From contig CAYRFF010000005.1 of NCBI GenBank assembly GCA_964423575.1, forward strand, positions 32,114 through 96,113: a stretch of DNA of 64,000 bases, in the 5' to 3' direction. Made by a program: the position numbers and the translations under genes. The notes under the pieces were generated by a model. The model was not told the DNA's origin and made no database searches. It saw only the letters and a list, made by a program, of their open reading frames with translations. This stretch comes from CAYRFF01 sp964423575. Lineage in GTDB: Bacteria; Bacteroidota; Bacteroidia; Chitinophagales; Saprospiraceae. Within the stretch, counting starts at the first letter, position 1. Each line of letters begins with the position of its first letter. Positions 44,366 to 53,941 of the stretch are shown here, one piece after another.

Positions 44366-45463
44366 TTATAACTTGCTCTTTTTAATATCGATAACAAAGC
44401 GGTATTTCACATCTCCCGAAACTACTCTATCCCAGGCTTCATTTATCTCTTCCATTCTTATCATTTCGACTTCCGGAAGGATATTGTGCTCTGCACAGAA
44501 ATCAAGCATTTCCTGAGTCTCAGCAATTCCACCTATTAGAGATCCTGCAATATTTTTGCGCCTTACTACAAGGTGACTGCTATTCATCGGTTCTAGCTTT
44601 TCCAGTGCACCGACCATTACCATTGTTGCATCGCGTTTCAGCAAGCGCAGATATGGGTCAACATCATGCCCGACAGGTATTGTGTTGAGTAAAAAGTCAA
44701 AGGAATTTGCGGAAGCTCGCATTTCTTTATGGCTGGTCGAAAGAAGGACTTCATCTGCACCGAGGAGTTTAGCGTCATCCCCTTTGGATGGAGAACGTGT
44801 TATCATCACAACATGAGCACCCAATGCATGTGCCATCTTTATTCCCATGTGTCCCAGACCACCAAGGCCTATAACTCCTACTTTATCGCCGCGACTTATT
44901 TTCCAGTGCCGAAGGGGCGAATAGGTTGTAATTCCTGCACACAGTAAAGGGCCTACCCTGCTGATATCGAGCGCTTCAGGGACACGTAGTACAAAATCCT
45001 TATCGACGACAATGCGCTCAGAATAACCTCCAAAAGTATGCCCTCCCAGATGTTCATCCTTCCCATTGTACGTACCTACATTGCCGTTTTCACAATATTG
45101 TTCCAGATGATCTTTGCAAGAATCACAGGTTCTGCAAGAATCGACTAGACAACCTGCAGCTACAATCTCTCCGGGTTGAAATTCATGGACTTCATCACCT
45201 ACTTCCAAAACCCTGCCGACGATTTCATGACCCGGAACAACCGGATATCGCGCTGAACCCCAGTCATTCCTCGCTGTATGAATATCACTATGACACACAC
45301 CGCAATAAAGGATATCGATATTAACATCCCGTGGACTTATGCTTCTGCGTTCAATTTCCAGAGAACTGAGTTTCTCTATAGAAGAATGCGTTCCATAAGC
45401 TTTTACCTGAGTGTGTAATGATGGTTTATCTGAACCTGACTTCATACTAGATTCTGCGGGCAT
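44366..45463 (-). CDS. Zinc-dependent alcohol dehydrogenase, cinnamyl/YahK type
   Basis: A 365-aa MDR-superfamily dehydrogenase. Catalytic zinc ligands are in YCGVCHSDIHTARND near residue 56 and GHEIVGRV near 78; structural zinc cysteines are in SCRTCDSCKDHLEQYC near 110. The NADP-binding GLGGLGHMG is near 200. The NRRKN-like strand LVVRRKNIAGSLIGG supports the CAD/YahK subfamily, which reduces aldehydes. About 15 residues at the N-terminus exceed the family norm, so the true start may be downstream. It precedes the phosphodiesterase pair. Confidence 0.9.
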   Translation of the reverse strand: MPAESSMKSGSDKPSLHTQVKAYGTHSSIEKLSSLEIERRSISPRDVNIDILYCGVCHSDIHTARNDWGSARYPVVPGHEIVGRVLEVGDEVHEFQPGEIVAAGCLVDSCRTCDSCKDHLEQYCENGNVGTYNGKDEHLGGHTFGGYSERIVVDKDFVLRVPEALDISRVGPLLCAGITTYSPLRHWKISRGDKVGVIGLGGLGHMGIKMAHALGAHVVMITRSPSKGDDAKLLGADEVLLSTSHKEMRASANSFDFLLNTIPVGHDVDPYLRLLKRDATMVMVGALEKLEPMNSSHLVVRRKNIAGSLIGGIAETQEMLDFCAEHNILPEVEMIRMEEINEAWDRVVSGDVKYRFVIDIKKSKL

Positions 45464-45530
45464 TTTCTGTTGTATTTAAGTTTAATAGATAAATATTCAA
45501 CTACCATACCAGGTAGTCTAAAAATAAAAA

Positions 45531-45605
45531 AGCCGGCTAAAATGTCAGTGGGATTATTTCTTTTTTGAAGACACCAGTGAATCCCTACCTCATTTAAGCC
45601 GGCAA
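45531..45605 (-). terminator. Terminator-like inverted repeat after the DUF937 gene
   Basis: GCCGGCTTAAATG and CATTTTAGCCGGC (minus-strand reading) form arms about 45 bases apart, with an inner GGGATTCACTGG / CCACTGA pairing, followed by TTTTTTATTTTT. It lies between the DUF937 stop and the upstream region of the alcohol dehydrogenase gene. Confidence 0.6.
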
Positions 45606-45631
45606 AAAATCTACTTTATGAGAATTTTATT

Positions 45632-46222
45632 TTATTTCCCTCCAAACAAGCCTCCAAGCAGACCTCCCAGTCCACCTTTTTTCTGGCTCCCTCCTGTTGC
45701 TTGAGCAAGTACGGAAGATAAAATAGAACTGCCCAATGAAGATGATCCTCCGGATCCTCCCATAAGACCACCTAATAAATCTCCCAGACCTCCGGCGGAA
45801 GTTACATTGCTACTCTTCTTCTGTTTCCCAAGATAACCCATAATAATCGGGGCCAACAATGCCATGATTTTCCCGACATTTGCTACTGAAACTCCTGTAT
45901 CTTTACTAATCGCGTTTTCTACTGTATTCTTCTTTCCTCCCAGGATATGTCCTAGGATTCCATTTCCGTCAGTAGTATTTCCTGCGTTTAAAAAACCGGA
46001 AATATTATCGAGAATACTACCGTCATGATCATTGTTTAATGCTCCTAAAAGGCTTGCTGCTCCTGCCTCGGATGTTGCATTATTATTCAACATTCCCATG
46101 AGCACCGGAAGCGCTGAATTCACCACTGACGCTGTTTCTTTCTCTGATGTTCCCACTTGATTTCCTATTCCACTGATAACTTGCTGACCAAGACCACTGG
46201 TTAATAATTGTGTAATATCCAT
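45632..46222 (-). CDS. DUF937 domain protein
   Basis: A 196-aa protein starting at ATG 46222 (MDITQLLTSGLGQQVISGIG), the usual family start; the frame to 46267 adds 15 residues. The DUF937 (PF06078) region covers residues about 5-150 with LPVLMGMLNNNA, LLGALNNDHDGSILDNISGF and ILGHILGGKKNTVENAISKD. The tail is very Gly/Ser-rich (GGLGDLLGGLMGGSGGSSS, GGLGGLLGGLFGGK). The fold resembles YidB; the function is unknown. Confidence 0.88.
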   Translation of the reverse strand: MDITQLLTSGLGQQVISGIGNQVGTSEKETASVVNSALPVLMGMLNNNATSEAGAASLLGALNNDHDGSILDNISGFLNAGNTTDGNGILGHILGGKKNTVENAISKDTGVSVANVGKIMALLAPIIMGYLGKQKKSSNVTSAGGLGDLLGGLMGGSGGSSSLGSSILSSVLAQATGGSQKKGGLGGLLGGLFGGK

Positions 46223-46550
46223 TATTCTTACAGATTTTAAGATTAAAAATAATAACGGCAGTGTCATTCCACTCTACGGAAGTATTCACCAGAATACTCC
46301 TTACCATCATTTTGTTAGGGTCGTTCAATATTTCAAAACCTCTGATGAGAGTCTTTTTATCAAGACTACATTATCATAAACCCAATTTTCTTATAAGAGT
46401 TCCAATTTTACAGAATTTTCCCTCTTTGGTCAGTATATTTATTTATGCTTTCGCAAATATAAGATCGCTGAATTTAGGAATTTCACCCTTGTATCGTGAA
46501 AGCCTGACATTTGCGCAAGCTGAAACAAAACGGCTTAAATCCGACTCATA
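46223..46550. repeat. Intergenic region with an inverted pair of TTTGCGNAAGC motifs
   Basis: GCTTTCGCAAA at 46447-46457 and TTTGCGCAAGC at 46510-46520 face each other across 52 bases. No credible gene is present in the interval. Confidence 0.6.
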
Positions 46551-47339
46551 TCAACTCTTGTCCCGAGATTTAATTAAGTCCTTAATCTCTTTCAATTCGC
46601 TCTTCAACTCATCCACTTTCTCCTCCAATGTGTCAGTATTGTCCTGCACCATCGTATCTACAAGCACCGCGTCGACAAAAGACAAACCAAAGATTCCACC
46701 GACAATCAATAAGGCAACAAAGTAAAACCGGGTAAAAAACACATTGACTCCGGGTATATCTGCTTCAATCGCTTCTGGGATTTCATACCAGCCCTCGATA
46801 GATATAAGTTGAATCGTAGTGTACAGGGATCTTGCGGGATTATTAAATACTTCTGATTCACTGTATAGATTATTGGATAGGATACTTACCACAAATATAA
46901 ATACAGTAAAACTGATAAGAATCAGCACAGATGCTCTAAATCCGCGCTTGATACTAGCGAGCAGATTGTCTATCCCCGGAATAAAATTAAAGAATCTGAA
47001 CACCTTGAAAACACGCAGCGTCCTAAAAACAAGAAGATAGCTAAAATCCCCAATATTCAAGTTGAACAGAAAAACGACTAAAGAAGGGAGTGAAATCATT
47101 ACAATTATAAAATCAAAGACGTTCCAGCTTTGCTCGAAATAGCCGCGCCTACCGTAATATTTCATCTTAACGATCATTTCTACAACAAATGCAATGGTAA
47201 AAGCCGCATCCAGTATTGCAAGAAGAACAATTGTTTCATCCGACCATTTGAAGCCGCTGATAAAGATTATAGCTGCGTTGAGGAGAATCAGAATCAGAAT
47301 ATTAAAATCACTGAGGAAAAATCTTCTAAAAAGTGTCAT
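46551..47339 (-). CDS. Voltage-gated ion channel, BacNav-like (six-helix, homotetrameric)
   Basis: A 262-aa channel subunit with S1-S4 voltage sensor, pore and coiled-coil tail. S4 is LVFRTLRVFKVFRFFNFIP near residue 103, with arginines/lysine every third position. The pore helix and selectivity filter read TTIQLISIEGWYEIPEA near residue 190; the SxExW pattern matches sodium/calcium-type filters (NavAb TLESW) rather than the potassium TVGYG. A final coiled coil DTLEEKVDELKSELKEIKDLI suits tetramer assembly as in NaChBac. One glutamate per subunit would give an EEEE ring. Confidence 0.88.
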   Translation of the reverse strand: MTLFRRFFLSDFNILILILLNAAIIFISGFKWSDETIVLLAILDAAFTIAFVVEMIVKMKYYGRRGYFEQSWNVFDFIIVMISLPSLVVFLFNLNIGDFSYLLVFRTLRVFKVFRFFNFIPGIDNLLASIKRGFRASVLILISFTVFIFVVSILSNNLYSESEVFNNPARSLYTTIQLISIEGWYEIPEAIEADIPGVNVFFTRFYFVALLIVGGIFGLSFVDAVLVDTMVQDNTDTLEEKVDELKSELKEIKDLIKSRDKS

Positions 47340-47731
47340 TGCAGCGCATTCAGTTTAACAAGATTGAAAATAAGGATTTACGCAAGCAAAATATAAATAT
47401 TCACACAATTATTGGAATTCACCTTAGACTTCAGGGTTAAATTGTGCTAGAATGAGCTCTAATTCACCGGAAAACCTATTATAAAACATTGCTACTGTCT
47501 TGTATTCAACAATCACCAGCCTTCATCCGTAAGAGAATACAGCAGCTTTTATAATTCTTCCATATCCAGAATTACCGCCTACTTGTTTCATGCTCGTAAA
47601 CAGCTATAAAATATGTCTATTAATTGTCAAGTATGAAAACTTAGAGCTAAGTCCGATAAAAATGTAATAAATTAGGCGCCTGAAATGCAGATTGAGGTTT
47701 CCACCTGAAAAATAACGCAAGAAAACCTTTT
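47340..47731. other. Intergenic region without a gene
   Basis: Divergent promoters of the ion channel and the DUF2269 gene must lie here. No further structure was recognised. Confidence 0.4.
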
Positions 47732-48184
47732 ATGACTTTATATACATTCTTGAAGCTTATACATATTCTCTCCGCGATTCTGGGGCTCGGTCCCGGTTTT
47801 ATCATGATTTATGTAGTGACCAATGCAGAGACTATGACCACGCTTCGCCAGTCCTATAAAATAAGAACTCGCTTACACAATTTTGTCATAGTCGGAGGTT
47901 CTCTATTACTTCTGTCAGGTCTTGCCATGGGCGCGGTTAATCCGGCATTATTCACTATGGGCTGGTATGTCACTAGTCTGGTTCTCTTTGTCCTAGCTCT
48001 GGCCTACGGTCCTGTTGTCCTCTCTCCTAAATCCCGTCCTATAAAGAAACTCCTGAAGGAACATCAATCCGATGACATTCCTTCAGAATATCAAGCTTAC
48101 GCAAAAAAACTATTTCTTTATGAACGAATCGAAAATCTCGTTTTCATTCTCATCATAGTCCTGATGGTAACAAAGCCATTTTAA
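47732..48184 (+). CDS. DUF2269 family membrane protein
   Basis: A 150-aa protein with four hydrophobic segments. The start TLYTFLKLIHILSAILGLGPGF has the conserved His in the first helix and the family Gly-rich turn; RTRLHNFVIVGGSLLLLSGL and MGWYVTSLVLFVLALAYGP follow. DUF2269 (PF10027) is an integral membrane family of unknown function. It converges with the UspA gene (7 bases between stops). Confidence 0.83.
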   Translation: MTLYTFLKLIHILSAILGLGPGFIMIYVVTNAETMTTLRQSYKIRTRLHNFVIVGGSLLLLSGLAMGAVNPALFTMGWYVTSLVLFVLALAYGPVVLSPKSRPIKKLLKEHQSDDIPSEYQAYAKKLFLYERIENLVFILIIVLMVTKPF

Positions 48185-48191
48185 TATCATA

Positions 48192-49046
48192 CTACTCCGC
48201 AAATGCAGACGGGATCGCCAGTAGTGGAATTCTCGTATGGTAGCTCATTCTCTTCGTCTTACTAGGATTGAAAAAGCGCTTCCAGATACTGTCCTGATAT
48301 GTGACCATAATCAACATATCGACATTCTTATCATCGATGTATTCCTGCAGAGTTTCCTCAAATTTCTCTCCGAGCAAATGCTGCGAACTTAAAGTATCCT
48401 CCTTGTATTCAAAACGAAGGTACTCTTCATACTCTCTGAGCTTCCCTTCATTCTCATAGAATTTCATAGCTCTATCGTCATCTGCATCCGTAAATACTGC
48501 GGCGCGTATGCCTGCCATGTATAAATCTGCCATTTCAAAGATATAATCCAGAATCTTTTCTTCCTTCTCAAACTTATTGGTAGCAAATAATATTCTAGCA
48601 GGCTTTTCCCACTCGTAATCGGCCGGGACAGCCAGCACAGGCACTTTGGACTTCCCTATTAACTCTGATGTTCTACTACCCCATATCTTATTACCTAGAC
48701 CACTTGCCCCTAGAGTACCCATAATTATCAAATCTACCCCTTCTTCATCTATTCCCTCTTGTACAGCATGTATCAAAGGTAAGCCGGAGACTTTAACATC
48801 AACATGAACATCGTGATTCTCCTGAATCTCCTTCTGAATCGCTTCAAGTTTGCCATTTGCCTCTGCAAGAAGAGCAGTATTAAATTCTCTATCCATTCCG
48901 ACATAATCAGTCATCAGGCTATCTCCCATTTCATAGGAATGAAGAAGGCTAATCTTTCCCGGCAAATACTTAGCTGACCTTACGGCAAATTCTATAGCTT
49001 TGTCAGCAGTAGGTGAAAAATCAGTTGGCACTAGTATGTGTTTCAT
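48192..49046 (-). CDS. uspA: Universal stress protein with two UspA domains
   Basis: A 284-aa protein of two tandem Usp domains (about 1-145 and 148-284). The first has HILVPTDFSPTADKAIEFA and the ATP-binding GTLGASGLGNKIWGSRTSEL, matching G-2x-G-9x-GS. The second is degenerate, RILFATNKFEKEEKILDYIF and MLIMVTYQDSIWKRFFNPSK, with no glycine loop, so nucleotide binding is expected in the first domain only. General stress role in the cytoplasm. Confidence 0.92.
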   Translation of the reverse strand: MKHILVPTDFSPTADKAIEFAVRSAKYLPGKISLLHSYEMGDSLMTDYVGMDREFNTALLAEANGKLEAIQKEIQENHDVHVDVKVSGLPLIHAVQEGIDEEGVDLIIMGTLGASGLGNKIWGSRTSELIGKSKVPVLAVPADYEWEKPARILFATNKFEKEEKILDYIFEMADLYMAGIRAAVFTDADDDRAMKFYENEGKLREYEEYLRFEYKEDTLSSQHLLGEKFEETLQEYIDDKNVDMLIMVTYQDSIWKRFFNPSKTKRMSYHTRIPLLAIPSAFAE

Positions 49047-49309
49047 AGAGTTATGATTTAATTGCGTTTTAAAATAAATTCAAACTGACAGATCTGTAAT
49101 TGTCCATCTTTCATGAACTATTCAATCACACAACAAGATTAAATAATATTTTGTTTCTTGGGAATCGAGTTTTAATCTATTATTTTCCATTTGCTAATCC
49201 CTTTTAATAATTCTGTGTCTGAACTCAATGAGATTAAGCACTGTTTAGTATTTGCGTAAGCTAAATATCTAAGAAAATCACTGTCCTCAACTCCTTCAAA
49301 TGACGTTTT

Positions 49310-50251
49310 ATGAATGCTAAGCTCGTAATTGTAAGCCAAAATCAAGGTTATGTAAACAAGTGGGTTAAAGCCTTAAAGTCAAGAAATCCGAAAATCAATA
49401 TCGAAGTGTATCCCAATGACAGTAATCGCAGGGATACTGAATTTATTCTGGCATTCAGACCTCCTTCCGGCGCATTAAAGCAATTTCCTAGTCTGAAGGT
49501 AATCGCCTCTATGGCTGCCGGCGTGCGCCATCTTCTTTCTGATCCGGACCTTCCTGAGGATGTCACCATAACTAAAATGAATGATTTCAGTCACAAGCAA
49601 GACATGGCATTATTTAGCCTTTCTCTCGTATTGAGCCATATAAAAAGCCTCATGACCTATCATCAGCTAAAAGATGAAAAGAAATGGGAGCCGCAAGCAC
49701 TGATAAATGCCAGAGAATTGAATATAGGCGTTATGGGAATCGGAGCTATAGGAAGCGAAATAGCTGAATTAATGGTAAAAACGGGGTTTAATGTAAGTGG
49801 CTGGTCGCGTTCTCCTAAAAACCTTGACGGCGTAAGCACTTTTAACGGTGCAGATGAATTAATTCCCTTCTTAAATACTGCAAATATTCTCATCTGCGTA
49901 TTGCCTTTAACAACTGAAACCAAGGGCATCCTAAACCGTGAAAACTTTAAGCATTTACCAGACAATGCGTATTTAATAAATATAGGACGGGGCGGGCATC
50001 TCATCGATGAGGACCTGCTGGAAGCAATCGATTCAGGCAAGTTATCAGGAGCAGCGCTCGATGTTTTTAATGAAGAGCCATTACCACTCTCCCATCCCTT
50101 CTGGGCTCATAAAAAAATATTGATAACACCGCATATCGGTGGAAATACGGATTTAAGTACGGCCGCTGCAACCGTTCTGGAAAACTATAAGGCCTTCTTA
50201 AACGGTAGCAGCAATCTAAAAGATGTCATTGACATCAGCCGTGGCTACTAG
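49310..50251 (+). CDS. D-2-hydroxyacid dehydrogenase, glyoxylate/hydroxypyruvate reductase A type
   Basis: A 313-aa NAD(P)-dependent 2-hydroxyacid dehydrogenase. The Rossmann motif is GVMGIGAIGSEIAELM near residue 142; the catalytic Arg is in LINIGRGGHLIDED (family NxxRG) or ICVLPLT-flanked segment, Glu in FNEEPLPLSHPFW and His in ITPHIGG. SRSPKN after the second strand suggests NADPH preference, as in GhrA. It reduces glyoxylate or hydroxypyruvate. A TTTGCGNAAGC copy lies at 49251, 49 bases before the start. Confidence 0.88.
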   Translation: MNAKLVIVSQNQGYVNKWVKALKSRNPKINIEVYPNDSNRRDTEFILAFRPPSGALKQFPSLKVIASMAAGVRHLLSDPDLPEDVTITKMNDFSHKQDMALFSLSLVLSHIKSLMTYHQLKDEKKWEPQALINARELNIGVMGIGAIGSEIAELMVKTGFNVSGWSRSPKNLDGVSTFNGADELIPFLNTANILICVLPLTTETKGILNRENFKHLPDNAYLINIGRGGHLIDEDLLEAIDSGKLSGAALDVFNEEPLPLSHPFWAHKKILITPHIGGNTDLSTAAATVLENYKAFLNGSSNLKDVIDISRGY

Positions 50252-50260
50252 TAATTTCAA

Positions 50261-50662
50261 TTAGAAGCTTAAAGCAAATGCTCCGGGACCGAAGTTCAAA
50301 ATCACCATCCCAAAAGCTATCTGAATAAGATCGTACTCCCAACCTTTTTCACCTGCCCAATAATCCGTCTTCCAGACGAAAAAATGCATCCGCAATGCTC
50401 CGGCCATCACAAAGAAAATCCCTATCGCAGCCCATTGCGAAAGTATTCCGGTAGCCATCGAAACCGCTATCATCATTTCTGCTGATGCAATAAAATATGC
50501 CATGAATAAAGGAACTCTCGCCTTTTTAGCAAATTTCTTGATGTCCTTAAACTTAACCCTCGACTCATAGATAAATGTAACAGCTAGCAATAGTCTAATA
50601 AAAGCCAGAACGATATCGGTAAAGTAATCAGGCATATTGATAAATTGAAATAAATTGTCCAT
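50261..50662 (-). CDS. DoxX family membrane protein
   Basis: A 133-aa protein with four hydrophobic helices in the DoxX (PF07681) pattern: FIRLLLAVTFIYESRVKFKD, MAYFIASAEMMIAVSMATGI, and AAIGIFFVMAGALRMHFFVWK. DoxX proteins are quinone-linked or redox-associated membrane components in several bacteria; role here unknown. It converges with the hydroxyacid dehydrogenase gene. Confidence 0.82.
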   Translation of the reverse strand: MDNLFQFINMPDYFTDIVLAFIRLLLAVTFIYESRVKFKDIKKFAKKARVPLFMAYFIASAEMMIAVSMATGILSQWAAIGIFFVMAGALRMHFFVWKTDYWAGEKGWEYDLIQIAFGMVILNFGPGAFALSF

Positions 50663-50807
50663 AATTAAGCATTTGTAAAATTAAACATTTCCCCCATCAG
50701 AGTTCCAAATGTAGAAAAGGTTACAAACATTACCTCAGTTTCACTCTGAACTATAACTCTTACGCTTCAATTCACTATCTTTAAAGTCGAAACAATTCAG
50801 CTGCTCT

Positions 50808-51620
50808 ATGAAAGAATTTAAGAATAAAAACGTGCTAATCACAGGTGGAGCTTCCGGAATCGGCAGACTCACAGGTGAAATCCTCATGCAAAAAGGTGCA
50901 CATTTTATCATCTGGGATATCAATCAGTCAAACATTGACGAGACAATCAAACTCCTGTCTCCCAAAGGAAAGGTTTCAGCTTATAAGCTCGACATTACTG
51001 ATAATGCAGCAATAAAAGCTACTTACGAGGAAGTCAAAAAGGAACATGGGTATATTGATTTAGTCATTAATAATGCAGGGATTATTGCCGGCAAATATTT
51101 TCACGAAATGACGGAATCGGAAATCCGCGGGACTATGGATATAAATGCACTGGCACCTATGTATCTGACCCATCTCATTATACAGGATATGATTGCCAAT
51201 AATAGCGGTTATATTTTCAATATTTCATCATCAGCAGGACTCGTCTCCAATCCTAAAATGGCTACTTATGTAGCAAGTAAATGGGCAATCCTGGGCTGGT
51301 CCGACAGTTTAAGGCTGGAAATGAAAAAACTACGCAAGAATATTACCGTTACAACATTTACTCCCTATTACATCAATACGGGAATGTTTGATGGAGTAAA
51401 ATCACGTGTTCCCCTGATTAAGCCGGAGAAAGCAGCACGGAAGATTGTAAGGAGTATTGAAAAGAAAAGGACCATTGTAAGTATGCCATGGAGTATGCAG
51501 TTCGTAAGGTTTTCCCAAGGAATTCTACCTGTGAAGGCTTTTGACTGGCTTATGGATAATATTCTAGGAATCTACAGCACTATGGATGAATTTACAGGAC
51601 GCGTTAAAAAGAGTGAATAA
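50808..51620 (+). CDS. Short-chain dehydrogenase/reductase (membrane-associated retinol dehydrogenase-like)
   Basis: A 270-aa SDR with TGGASGIG near residue 13, DINQSN after the second strand (NAD preference suggested by the acidic residue), NNAGIIAG near 91, SSSAGLVSN with the catalytic Ser and TYVASKWAILG with Tyr/Lys near 158. The C-terminal KPEKAARKIVRSIEKKRT is typical of SDRs acting on long-chain alcohols. The stop overlaps the ATG of the aldehyde dehydrogenase (TAATG), so the two probably oxidise an alcohol to an acid in succession. Confidence 0.9.
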   Translation: MKEFKNKNVLITGGASGIGRLTGEILMQKGAHFIIWDINQSNIDETIKLLSPKGKVSAYKLDITDNAAIKATYEEVKKEHGYIDLVINNAGIIAGKYFHEMTESEIRGTMDINALAPMYLTHLIIQDMIANNSGYIFNISSSAGLVSNPKMATYVASKWAILGWSDSLRLEMKKLRKNITVTTFTPYYINTGMFDGVKSRVPLIKPEKAARKIVRSIEKKRTIVSMPWSMQFVRFSQGILPVKAFDWLMDNILGIYSTMDEFTGRVKKSE

Positions 51621-52990
51621 TGGAAGATTATAACAAGACAATACAGAAGCAAAGAGAGTACTTCAACAGCGGAGCAACAAGATCTATAAGCTTCAGAAAA
51701 CAGCAGTTGAGAAAATTGGCAGAAGCCATAAAGGCAAATGAGCAGCTTCTCTTTGATGCTATTTATAAGGATTTCAAGAAATCCGAATTTGATACTTATA
51801 CAAGTGAAATAGCTCTTATATACCAGGATATAAAGCAAGCTTTAAAAAGGGTCAATCGCTGGAGCAAAAAGAAACGCGTCAGCACCAACTTTGTCAACTT
51901 CCCTGCAAGGAGCTACATCATTCCTGAACCACTCGGCGTCTCTCTGGTAATCGGTGCCTGGAATTATCCATATCTTCTTTCTTTCAGCCCGGTTGTAGCA
52001 GCAATAGCAGCAGGTTGCACAATCATTTTAAAGCCTTCTGAACTTCCTGCACATTCTGCTCAGGCGATAAACGAGATAGTATCGGAAGCATTTGCTCCGG
52101 AGTATTTTACTGTGGTTGAAGGAGGTGTCCCTGAAACAACAGAACTTCTAAATCAAAAATATGACAAGATATTTTTCACCGGAAGTCCCGCAGTCGGCCG
52201 TATAGTTTATCAAGCTGCCGCAAAGAATCTGACTCCCGTCACACTGGAACTAGGTGGCAAAAGTCCGGCTTTTATCACAGAAGACAGCAATATCAAAATG
52301 ACTGTCAGGCGTCTCGTATGGAGTAAATTCCTCAATGCCGGACAAACCTGTATAGCACCGGACTATATTTACGTGCACAAAAAAGTAGAACAACAATTTC
52401 TGGATGCGCTTACAGCGGAAATAGATGCTGCGCACTACGATATAGGCAATGGGAATTATGTAGAAATTATCAACGAGAGAAATACCGAAAGGCTTATCAG
52501 ATTAATTGATAAAGACAAGGTGTACTATGGTGGTAATCACGATTTAAACAAGAGATTTATTGAGCCTACGGTATTGAGAGATGTGACTCACGAGGATGCA
52601 GTAATGCAAGAAGAGATATTTGGTCCCGTATTACCGATTATGACCTATAAGAATATTGACGATGCAATATCAGAGGTTAAAAAGTATCCCAAGCCGCTTT
52701 CATGCTATATTTTCACATCCGACTCACGGAAACGGGATAAGATTATGAACGAGGTTTCCTTTGGCGGCGGTGCTGTAAATGAGGCTGTTATGCATATTTC
52801 CAATCTCAATCTACCTTTCGGCGGCGTAGGAGAAAGTGGAATCGGCTCTTATCATGGCGAGGAAGGCTTCAGAGCTTTTACTCATTATAAAAGCATACTG
52901 AACAAGCCTACATGGCTGGAATTAAACCTAAAATATTATCCACAGACTAAAAAGAAATTATCGCTGATTAAACGGGTTCTTTCTATATAA
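51620..52990 (+). CDS. Aldehyde dehydrogenase (class 3/fatty aldehyde type)
   Basis: A 456-aa ALDH, the length of class 3. LVIGAWNYPYLLSFSPVVAA near residue 110 is the class 3 N-terminal signature, TLELGGKSPAFI near 207 contains the general-base glutamate and NAGQTCIAPDYI near 240 the catalytic cysteine. It has a hydrophobic C-terminus (LELNLKYYPQTKKK). It likely oxidises long-chain aldehydes made by the overlapping SDR. A TTTGCGNAAGC copy starts one base after the stop codon. Confidence 0.93.
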   Translation: MEDYNKTIQKQREYFNSGATRSISFRKQQLRKLAEAIKANEQLLFDAIYKDFKKSEFDTYTSEIALIYQDIKQALKRVNRWSKKKRVSTNFVNFPARSYIIPEPLGVSLVIGAWNYPYLLSFSPVVAAIAAGCTIILKPSELPAHSAQAINEIVSEAFAPEYFTVVEGGVPETTELLNQKYDKIFFTGSPAVGRIVYQAAAKNLTPVTLELGGKSPAFITEDSNIKMTVRRLVWSKFLNAGQTCIAPDYIYVHKKVEQQFLDALTAEIDAAHYDIGNGNYVEIINERNTERLIRLIDKDKVYYGGNHDLNKRFIEPTVLRDVTHEDAVMQEEIFGPVLPIMTYKNIDDAISEVKKYPKPLSCYIFTSDSRKRDKIMNEVSFGGGAVNEAVMHISNLNLPFGGVGESGIGSYHGEEGFRAFTHYKSILNKPTWLELNLKYYPQTKKKLSLIKRVLSI

Positions 52991-53124
52991 TTTGCGAAAG
53001 CATAAACAAAGGAGCAATAAATGAATGGAAAGCAGTTTGTATAATCAAGCTGACTAAAAGTAGAAAAAGCCGGAAAATCTTTCAGTTTACTGTGAATATC
53101 CATATCTTCACTTGAATTTAAAAC

Positions 53125-53934
53125 ATGACAACTATGAAAATCAGAGGACTATTTTTTCTTTTAGCAGTATTTTTCATTGCACCACACTTTGCTGAAGCTC
53201 AACTTATTGAGGGTGTAATTAACAGAGCACAGCGCAAAGTCGAAAGAATCGGCGAACGTAAAATTGAGGAAAAGCTGGATAAAGTGATTGAAGATAAGTT
53301 CTTCAAGGTCGATGAAGAAACAGGAGAAGTACGCACTGCCTTCGATGCGACAGTCGATAAGGATTACAGCTTTAAAATGAGGATAAACTATGAGATGAAA
53401 GGCTCGAGTTCTCGTGACAATAACGAAATGGAACTATGGATAGGAAATGGGCCTTATATGGGAATGACTACCGATGCTCAACAAGACGCATTTATCGTTA
53501 TCGATGACGATAAGATGGTGACTTTCCGAGAACAAGAAAAGACATACATGGCCTTTAACTTTAACACTTTCGCAGGAAAAGTCGTTGATGCTGCTGTTGA
53601 GAATCAAGACGATGGCGAAGTGAGTATCAAAAAGATAGGCAAGGAGAAAATTGTCGGTTATAACTGTGATATTTATGAAGTTACCGGTGATGATGGAGTT
53701 TCAAAAATGTGGATTACAGAAGAGATAACTGCTGGAAACTTTACAGGTAGTTTTGCCAATATCACCAAAAACCATAAAATTCCTGAGATAACTCCCGGTA
53801 CAGGGCTTATGTTGAAACTCGAGAGCAAAGGGAAAAAGAAATCGGATGATTTCTCCATGGCTGCTACGTCAGCAGACAAAACTAATAAAGAGTTTAAGAC
53901 TTCTGAATATAGAAACGCGCTGCGGTCAGAATAG
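53125..53934 (+). CDS. DUF4412 domain secreted protein
   Basis: A 269-aa exported protein: signal peptide GLFFLLAVFFIAPHFAEAQ, then a helical RAQRKVERIGERKIEEKLD segment and a DUF4412-like domain (beta strands with ELWIGNGPYMGM, DDDKMVTFREQEKTYMAF and YNCDIYEVTGDDGVSKMWI). The VGYNCDIYEV stretch is the family hallmark. Start may be ATG 53134. Function unknown; the fold resembles lipoprotein-carrier beta sheets. Confidence 0.82.
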   Translation: MTTMKIRGLFFLLAVFFIAPHFAEAQLIEGVINRAQRKVERIGERKIEEKLDKVIEDKFFKVDEETGEVRTAFDATVDKDYSFKMRINYEMKGSSSRDNNEMELWIGNGPYMGMTTDAQQDAFIVIDDDKMVTFREQEKTYMAFNFNTFAGKVVDAAVENQDDGEVSIKKIGKEKIVGYNCDIYEVTGDDGVSKMWITEEITAGNFTGSFANITKNHKIPEITPGTGLMLKLESKGKKKSDDFSMAATSADKTNKEFKTSEYRNALRSE

Positions 53935-53941
53935 GACTTAA

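Noticed and set aside
46261..46725. Long plus-strand frame overlapping the ion-channel gene
   Set aside because: It lies mostly opposite the channel coding sequence, has no recognisable domain, and contains intergenic motif copies; a shadow frame.
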